Source: Laceyella tengchongensis (GTDB lineage Bacteria; Bacillota; Bacilli; Thermoactinomycetales; Thermoactinomycetaceae). From it: a stretch of DNA of 64,000 nt. Location: NCBI RefSeq assembly GCF_900182735.1, contig NZ_FXTU01000002.1, positions 558,001-622,000 on the forward strand. Direction: 5' to 3'. Position 1 is the stretch's first letter; each line of letters opens with the position of its first letter. A program made the position numbers and the translations under genes. Below the pieces are notes generated by a model, which was not told the DNA's origin, made no database searches, and was given only the letters and a program-made list of their open reading frames with translations. Positions 58,838-64,000 of the stretch are shown here, one piece after another.

Positions 58838-59242
58838 ATGCGCCAATGTTATAAGTTATTGGCATCTCTTCTGCTTGGAGATAGCTTCTTGTTTATCTAT
58901 TTTTCATGGCAAGGGCGCGTCACTCACCAGATGCCGTTGGATGTGCCGTCGGTATTGGCTACGGCCGCTCCCTTCCTCATCGCCTGGTTCATGGTCGCAT
59001 TCTCTATGGGGCTTTATCGCGCTCCGCATCGCCAACCGCTACTGTCGGGTTGGCTCCAGTTGTGCGGCGCGGTTCTGATCAGCACTTGCTTGGGAACCGC
59101 GCTCAGGGCTTGGCATCTGAATCGTCCTTTCGACTGGCTGTTTCTATGCATCACCGCCCTCTTCATGTTGGCCGCTTTCTCGCTATGGCGGCTGGGATGG
59201 TGCTGGGTTGTCCGGCGCTGGCTGGCTACGTCCTCCAACTAA
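58838..59242 (+). CDS. DUF3054 membrane protein
   Basis: 134 residues from ATG 58838 (GGAGTGA six nt upstream). Four hydrophobic segments (LLASLLLGDSFLFIYFSW, VLATAAPFLIAWFMVAFSM, LCGAVLISTCLGTALRAW, WLFLCITALFMLAAFSLWRL) and the DUF3054 motif PFLIAWF. Function unknown. Convergent with the cobalamin operon end. Confidence 0.82.
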   Translation: MRQCYKLLASLLLGDSFLFIYFSWQGRVTHQMPLDVPSVLATAAPFLIAWFMVAFSMGLYRAPHRQPLLSGWLQLCGAVLISTCLGTALRAWHLNRPFDWLFLCITALFMLAAFSLWRLGWCWVVRRWLATSSN

Positions 59243-59258
59243 CGAAGTCAATAAAGAG

Positions 59259-60242
59259 CTAAACCAATGCACTGACCCCGATCAGGATGGCTACCCACAC
59301 CCCGGTCGCCCACCACATCACGCGCACTGTTTGCAACAGATGCTTGGCCTGGCGCGGTTCGATCGGGTCTCCCAGCCGCGCCCGTTCTGACAGGCGCCCA
59401 TGGTAAACATTTACCCCACCCAATTGGATATGGAGTGCTCCCGCAACTAATGACTCGGGTATTCCGCTGTTGGGGCTGGGATGAAGATGGGCATCGCGGC
59501 GGTAAGTGCGCCAAGCCTGTCTGACATCTAAGCGCATGATCCAAAACACCAATAGCAAGACCCCAATTGTCAGGCGGGCGGGGATAAAGTTGCACAAGTC
59601 ATCCAGGCGGGCCGAAGCTGTCCCCAGATGAAGATAACGCTCAGAGCGGTAACCCACCATCGCATCCAGCGTATTCACCGCCCGATACGCCATCGCCAGA
59701 GGCGCCCCCCCGATAGCCGCAAAAAACAGCGGCGCCACGACGGCGTCGACCAGATTTTCGGCGACGGTTTCCACCCCCCCGCGCACCACCTCTCCTTCAT
59801 CCAACCCTTCCGTTTGCCTGCCGACGACCATCGCCAGCTGGCGCCTCGCTTCCTCCAGTTCCTGCTTGTTAAGCGCGCGGTATATGTTCAACCCTGCTTC
59901 AGCCAATCCTCGGGGCGCAATCGCCAGCCAAATCATCATCGCTTCCAGCATCCCTCCAGCCAGCGGTTGCCAACCATAGGCCAGATGCACCAATCCCGCG
60001 CTAACCGCCCAGACTCCACCCACGACCACGATAGGGAAACTGAGCCCCAGCCAACGAATGGGGACACGATGCGTCTCATTAGACCACCCTCTCTTCTCCA
60101 GCCACCGGCCAATCCCCCGGTCCATCCAGGAAATCACTTTTCCCATCCCCACTACTGGGTGGGGTAGCCATCGCGGATCTCCGCACATCACATCTAGCAG
60201 GCAGGCGAACAATATGATTAAACCCCAATCCATCTTCCTCAC
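59259..60242 (-). CDS. cbiB: Adenosylcobinamide-phosphate synthase
   Basis: 327 residues, integral membrane. CbiB/CobD features: LLDVMCGDPRWLPHPVVGMG, GRQTEGLDEGEVVRGGVETVAENLVD, AMAYRAVNTLDAMVGYRSERY and PSPNSGIPESLVAGAL. Joins aminopropanol (or its phosphate) to cobyric acid. Last gene of the operon, overlapping cbiZ by 4 bp. Confidence 0.95.
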   Translation of the reverse strand: MRKMDWGLIILFACLLDVMCGDPRWLPHPVVGMGKVISWMDRGIGRWLEKRGWSNETHRVPIRWLGLSFPIVVVGGVWAVSAGLVHLAYGWQPLAGGMLEAMMIWLAIAPRGLAEAGLNIYRALNKQELEEARRQLAMVVGRQTEGLDEGEVVRGGVETVAENLVDAVVAPLFFAAIGGAPLAMAYRAVNTLDAMVGYRSERYLHLGTASARLDDLCNFIPARLTIGVLLLVFWIMRLDVRQAWRTYRRDAHLHPSPNSGIPESLVAGALHIQLGGVNVYHGRLSERARLGDPIEPRQAKHLLQTVRVMWWATGVWVAILIGVSALV

Positions 60243-60928
60243 CGCTTTCTGCGCCGTTCGTTTTCCACCGCTTCTGTTACTCCCGCATACACCGTCCGCG
60301 CAATCGCTTGCCCAAGCGGACTCAGGGTGCCGGCATACGGATGAATGACCCCATCCTGGATGTTCCCCGTGGCGGCGATAACCACTGCGTCGGTCGTCGT
60401 CCCTGTCGCCACCAGCCCTTTGGAATCTGTCACTCCCAAATCAGCTAAAGCCGCTGCTTTCGCTTCTGTGGCCGTGATCACCCCGCCCACCAGCGCGGCT
60501 GGAGCGACGGCCCCCTCAATCAACAACAAGATATTGATTGTACCAGGCATACCAAAAGAGGGCTCCCTAAACGTGGGCCCCTTCTGCCCGGCTCGTGCTG
60601 CATTCCCGATCCCAGCCGTCACCCATGTCCTCAATCCAAATGTCGGTGCCTCCACTGTTTGTTCGCTGCCCAACGTCAAATCAGCCGCGGTCAGCAATAC
60701 GACTGTTCCTTCTCGCGGTATGCCCCGCGCGGCCAACCATTCGTTGATCTCCTTCGTGGGGTCAAGCGCGTCATATTGCTTATCTACATGGCGATTGATA
60801 ATGCGCACTGCATGTTGCACACCTCCGCCAACCACCGCACTACTCAGGCAAGTGAGGGGTTTTGCTGCGACCAGCTGAATCATTTCCGCGTCCCATTGCA
60901 CTGTCAGCCGGCTTTCCTGTGGTAACAT
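60239..60928 (-). CDS. cbiZ: Adenosylcobinamide amidohydrolase
   Basis: 229 residues from ATG 60928 (GGGAGGAGTGAG six nt upstream); the open frame extends to 61147 but that part overlaps cobC. CbiZ signatures: SSAVVGGGVQHAVRIINRHV, LLTAADLTLGS, VTAGIGNAARAG, TINILLLIEGA, ATEAKAAALADLGV and SKGLVATGTTTDAVVI. Cuts the aminopropanol arm from scavenged (pseudo)cobinamide to give cobyric acid, allowing corrinoid remodelling. Co-located with cbiB, which re-attaches the arm. Confidence 0.93.
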   Translation of the reverse strand: MLPQESRLTVQWDAEMIQLVAAKPLTCLSSAVVGGGVQHAVRIINRHVDKQYDALDPTKEINEWLAARGIPREGTVVLLTAADLTLGSEQTVEAPTFGLRTWVTAGIGNAARAGQKGPTFREPSFGMPGTINILLLIEGAVAPAALVGGVITATEAKAAALADLGVTDSKGLVATGTTTDAVVIAATGNIQDGVIHPYAGTLSPLGQAIARTVYAGVTEAVENERRRKR

Positions 60929-60933
60929 CCCAC

Positions 60934-61539
60934 TCACTCCTCCCGTTCTTCCCCAAACTTCCTCACGACTTGCCACTCCGTTCCAATACGTTCTACCAGC
61001 CAGCCTTGACCCGTCTGCAACTCCGGCTCCCAAAAAGACTCCCAATCGCGGCGAATCATCCGCGCCCAAAACCATCGCATCGGCCCACCATGTGTCACAA
61101 CGCAAACTGTCTCTCCACGATGCCGCTTGATCGCCTGCCGAACCCATGCCATCAAGCGCTGGTCTAGGTCTCGCAGGGTTTCACCGTCTGGAGGAGCATG
61201 AAAAAAAGGGTTTTCCAGCCATTTGCCTACATGTTCGGGATTAGTACCCATCAGTTCTTCATAGGTTCGCCCTTCCCAAGCGCCAAATGAGCACTCGCGC
61301 AATGCCGGCGTGAAACGGATGGAAAGAGACGGGTGAGCCTCTTTGATGGCTTGCGCTGTTTCGGCGCATCGCTGCAGATCGCTGGCATAGATGGCATCCA
61401 GCTTCAAATCCGCCAATTGGCTGGACAGCTGCAACGCTTGCTTCTTTCCAACCTCCGTCAACGGTTCATCCAGTTGTCCGCAGTACCTTTTGTCGCGATT
61501 AGCTTTCGTTTCCCCGTGCCGAATCCAAACCCATTTCAT
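60934..61539 (-). CDS. cobC: Alpha-ribazole phosphatase-like histidine phosphatase
   Basis: 201 residues. Phosphoglycerate-mutase fold: VWIRHGETKANRDKRYCGQL, YASDLQRCAETAQAI, FGAWEGRTYEEL and VVTHGGPMRWF. By context it removes the 5'-phosphate in the nucleotide loop pathway. Overlaps cobS by 4 bp (61536-61539) and precedes cbiZ by 5 bp. Confidence 0.9.
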   Translation of the reverse strand: MKWVWIRHGETKANRDKRYCGQLDEPLTEVGKKQALQLSSQLADLKLDAIYASDLQRCAETAQAIKEAHPSLSIRFTPALRECSFGAWEGRTYEELMGTNPEHVGKWLENPFFHAPPDGETLRDLDQRLMAWVRQAIKRHRGETVCVVTHGGPMRWFWARMIRRDWESFWEPELQTGQGWLVERIGTEWQVVRKFGEEREE

Positions 61540-62282
61540 GCCAGTTTCACCCCCAACGTAAAAAAGAGCAATGCGGCGATTTCAGCCCCTTCAATCAAAG
61601 CCCCGTATATGTCGCCCGTGCAACCTCCCAACCGGCGAACCGCCGTTTTGCCGAGGTACCAGGTCAAAACACACACAATGCCCAACAAGACGACGCCTTC
61701 CCACTCCCACCACCAGATCAGGGGGAGAATGGTGAAAAAACTGGCCGCATTCATGCGCCGCAAAGTTAAGGATTCTTTCAAGCCGCTTCCCAATCCTTGC
61801 GCTTGGGCATAAGGAAACACGAAGATTGCCACAACGGCCGCAAAGCGCGCGAGCATTACCGAACTAGCCCAAGCAAAAGCTCCGTTCCAGACATGGTACT
61901 GTAAGAGATAATACAATGTGGCCGTTTTCAACAACAGAGCGAGAACGCCGGCTAACACTCCCATCGCTCCGACACGCGGATCTTTCATGATTTGGCGTGT
62001 GCGCTCGGGATCACGATTGGCCCCAAACCCATCGGCGGTATCCATCAGGCCATCCAAATGTAATCCGCCAGTGAGATAAACCAAACATCCCACATCTAGT
62101 ACCGCACGCACCATCTGCGGGAACCATCGGGCCACTAGCCAATCGAAACAGACCAACAACAAACCCAATAGCGCCCCCACCACGGGATACCACATCGGAC
62201 TGGTCCGATGATCTCCCAACAGCCATCGCCGCGGCATGGGCAATCGGGTCAAAAACGCAACTGCATGTGCAAAACCGCTCAT
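61536..62282 (-). CDS. cobS: Adenosylcobinamide-GDP ribazoletransferase
   Basis: 248 residues from ATG 62282. Membrane protein with about six hydrophobic segments. CobS hallmarks: AVAFLTRLPMPRR, TGGLHLDGLMDTADGFGANR, RMKDPRVGAMG-like (QIMKDPRVGAMGVLAG) and TGDIYGALIEGAEIAALL. Final assembly step joining AdoCbi-GDP and alpha-ribazole. ATG overlaps the cobU stop (ATGA). Confidence 0.95.
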   Translation of the reverse strand: MSGFAHAVAFLTRLPMPRRWLLGDHRTSPMWYPVVGALLGLLLVCFDWLVARWFPQMVRAVLDVGCLVYLTGGLHLDGLMDTADGFGANRDPERTRQIMKDPRVGAMGVLAGVLALLLKTATLYYLLQYHVWNGAFAWASSVMLARFAAVVAIFVFPYAQAQGLGSGLKESLTLRRMNAASFFTILPLIWWWEWEGVVLLGIVCVLTWYLGKTAVRRLGGCTGDIYGALIEGAEIAALLFFTLGVKLA

Positions 62283-62827
62283 CCTTTCACTCTCCACGGC
62301 ACACCAGATACGACAAACCACACTTCATCCGCCCGTAGTGCCACTTCCTGATTCACCCAGCCAAGCGCATCTTGGAAACACCGGCCAATCGGATGCATCG
62401 ACACACCGCCTAAACCTACCTCATCGGTCACGATCACCGCATCTCGCGCCGCCAGACGGTCAAGCCAGGCATGCACATGCGATTCTACCTGCGCCAGCCT
62501 CCGGGAGCGCCAACGCGAAGGGTCTTCCCCTTCCGCGAGAGGTTCGCTCATTAACAGATTGCTGACCCAAGCCGTAAGGCTGTCAACCAACAGTACGCTA
62601 CCCGTGGGGATCTCTGTGATCACTCCCACCAAATCAAACGCTTCCTCCTTCACTTCCCACTCTTTGGGCCGTTGCCGCTGATGGGCTATCACACGTGCCT
62701 TCATCTCATCGTCCACCACTTGGCTTGTTGCCAAATAGACGACCGGTTTCCCCTCTTTCACACACAACGATTCGGCGAAACGGCTTTTGCCAGAACGCAC
62801 GCCGCCCGTTACCAATCGAATTCCCAT
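62279..62827 (-). CDS. cobU: Adenosylcobinamide kinase / guanylyltransferase
   Basis: 182 residues from ATG 62827 (GAGGAGG seven nt upstream). P-loop GGVRSGKSRFAE, RPKEWEVKEE, LLVDSLTAWVSNLL and TDEVGLGGVSMHPIGRCFQD, giving both kinase and GMP-transfer parts. Activates AdoCbi for CobS. 10 bp after cobD. Confidence 0.96.
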   Translation of the reverse strand: MGIRLVTGGVRSGKSRFAESLCVKEGKPVVYLATSQVVDDEMKARVIAHQRQRPKEWEVKEEAFDLVGVITEIPTGSVLLVDSLTAWVSNLLMSEPLAEGEDPSRWRSRRLAQVESHVHAWLDRLAARDAVIVTDEVGLGGVSMHPIGRCFQDALGWVNQEVALRADEVWFVVSGVPWRVKG

Positions 62828-62837
62828 CGTTTCCTCC

Positions 62838-63950
62838 TCAATCCATGCATGACCGCAAAACAGCGAGCAGCCGGTCATTCTCTTCCGGTCTTTTGATGGC
62901 AATACGGAAATAATCATCCCCCAATGCTGGATAATTGGCACAACTCCGGATCAGGACACCTTGGCTGGCGCAGGCGTGTTGAAGTTGCCGCGCGTCAATC
63001 TTGCCGCCGTTGACCCTTCCCAACAGATAGTTGGCTTCGCTTGGGAAAAACGCCATTTCCGAAAACTGAGCCAATTCTCCAACCATCCGCGCGCGCTCTG
63101 GCTCAAGCCAGTTACGCACCGCCAACGCGTGCGCACGATACACTTCCGGGCACATCACCTCTTCTCCCGCAATCTGCGCCAAGCCATTCACATTCCATGG
63201 CGTCCGCATCAAGCGCAACCGCGCGGCGACTTCAGGGACGGCCACCGCATATCCCAACCGCAGGCCGGGCAAAGCGAAGAATTTCGTCAAAGAGCGCAAC
63301 ACAATCACCTGTGGATGGGCAGAAATCAACCGCACCGCTGAACGTTCTTCACCATCGGCCACGAAATCGAGAAACGCCTCATCCACAATCAACCAAGTCT
63401 GCCACCGCTTCGCCCCTGCCGCCATCTGCTCCATTAGTCCGGCGGGGAGCAGATGGCCAGTGGGATTGTTCGGCGTCCCTACAAAGAGCGCATCCACTTC
63501 CTTCATCAATGCCTCCACCGCAGACGGCTCCGGCAGAAAACCTTCTTCCCAGCAAGTATGAATGGAATGCACGGGTATTCCCCGCTTTGTGGCACTGTCC
63601 GCATATTCGGCAAAAGCGGGCTGAATCACGCCGACCTTCTGTGGCGACAAGGCCTGCACCAACAAATCGATGAGTTCAGCCGCTCCATTACCCACGATCA
63701 CCCCCTCGGCATCCATTTCGTGAAACTGGGCAATCATCCGCCGTAGCACGCGAGCGTCCGGATCGGGATAACGACTTAACACAGGGACCCCAGGCTCTCT
63801 GAGCGCCTGATTTAAAACATCCAACACACTGGACGGAGGGCCGTAAGGATATATGTTTGAACTGAAATCGAGCCATGCATTTTCTTCGATTGAGAACATC
63901 GCTTGGGCTGTGGCCAGATCCCCGCCGTGCCCAAAACGTTCGATCATCAT
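62838..63950 (-). CDS. cobD: L-threonine-O-3-phosphate decarboxylase
   Basis: 370 residues. PLP class I fold: LDFSSNIYPYGPP, GNGAAELIDLLVQAL, FVGTPNNPTGHLL, IVDEAFLDF and PLP-Lys in LRSLTKFFALPGLRLGYAV. Makes aminopropanol phosphate for the lower-axial arm. First gene of the operon in view; ATG at 63950 or 63947 with GGAAGGACAGAG. No cobalamin riboswitch is visible in the 50 bp before the window end, so the promoter and any switch lie outside. Confidence 0.95.
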   Translation of the reverse strand: MMIERFGHGGDLATAQAMFSIEENAWLDFSSNIYPYGPPSSVLDVLNQALREPGVPVLSRYPDPDARVLRRMIAQFHEMDAEGVIVGNGAAELIDLLVQALSPQKVGVIQPAFAEYADSATKRGIPVHSIHTCWEEGFLPEPSAVEALMKEVDALFVGTPNNPTGHLLPAGLMEQMAAGAKRWQTWLIVDEAFLDFVADGEERSAVRLISAHPQVIVLRSLTKFFALPGLRLGYAVAVPEVAARLRLMRTPWNVNGLAQIAGEEVMCPEVYRAHALAVRNWLEPERARMVGELAQFSEMAFFPSEANYLLGRVNGGKIDARQLQHACASQGVLIRSCANYPALGDDYFRIAIKRPEENDRLLAVLRSCMD

Positions 63951-64000
63951 CTCTGTCCTTCCCTTCTCTTTTCCCTTCGTTAACCCCTTTTTAACCTTGC

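Overview
The window is chromosomal DNA from an endospore-forming Bacillota. Spore genes include spoVAD, an RsfA-type prespore regulator, CotF-like coat proteins and YjcZ-type mini-proteins. Other Bacillales marks are the ytxG-ytxH-ytxJ-aroA-ccpA block, ypuF/ypuI, ylaN, yugN, a tyrosine T-box and a yjdF leader. Moderate G+C, many GTG/TTG starts behind strong Shine-Dalgarno (SD) sequences and the gene content suggest a thermophilic relative of Bacillus, perhaps Thermoactinomycetaceae. The family assignment is inference. I see no rRNA, tRNA, CRISPR array, prophage or intact transposase.

Layout. 1-5.8 kb: end of a CNNM/CorC-type membrane protein, an SPFH/RHH/subtilase cluster, an SGNH hydrolase with a lone spoVAD, and a cupin. 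6-13 kb: CBS protein, M20 amidohydrolase, YugN, Asp23, NYN protein, Ca/H exchanger, ylaN, an Hfq-family protein and a thioesterase. 13-20.8 kb: a DNRLRE-like/D,D-carboxypeptidase fusion, two aminopeptidases, a lone PTS IIA, free-Met-sulfoxide reductase, a lipoprotein, Nudix and thioesterase. 21-24 kb: lipid kinase, phosphatase and holB. 24-28 kb: a TetR/P450 pair with matching operators, trmB and rpsD. 29-36.5 kb: T-box-controlled tyrS and two tandem class A penicillin-binding proteins separated by a 241-bp tandem repeat. 36.5-46 kb: acsA, mtnN, ccpA, aroA, the ytx genes and a NagZ-type glucosaminidase. 46.5 kb: an intergenic element with a strongly nested RNA fold. 47-54 kb: dehydrogenase, glutamate-synthase-like protein and sporulation genes. 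54-58.8 kb: a candidate small RNA, TPR protein, ypuI, thioesterase, yjdF with leader, and a kinase-like protein. 59.2-64 kb: a compact cobalamin late-assembly and salvage operon.

How parts connect. ccpA lies in the same window as acsA, whose promoter region carries a cre-like site. The TetR gene and the P450 gene are each preceded by the same 16-bp palindrome. An Hfq-family protein and a candidate pyrimidine-rich sRNA occur in the same window. The cobD-U-S-C-cbiZ-cbiB operon can attach the aminopropanol arm and nucleotide loop and remodel scavenged corrinoids, but carries no ring-synthesis gene here.

Most unusual: the nested RNA element at 46.5-46.8 kb; three leaders in which the ribosome-binding site lies inside a perfect inverted repeat; a family of short palindromic repeats with CTAG ends scattered through the window; the DNRLRE-like/D,D-carboxypeptidase fusion; and a dihydrolipoamide-dehydrogenase-like protein lacking both catalytic motifs.
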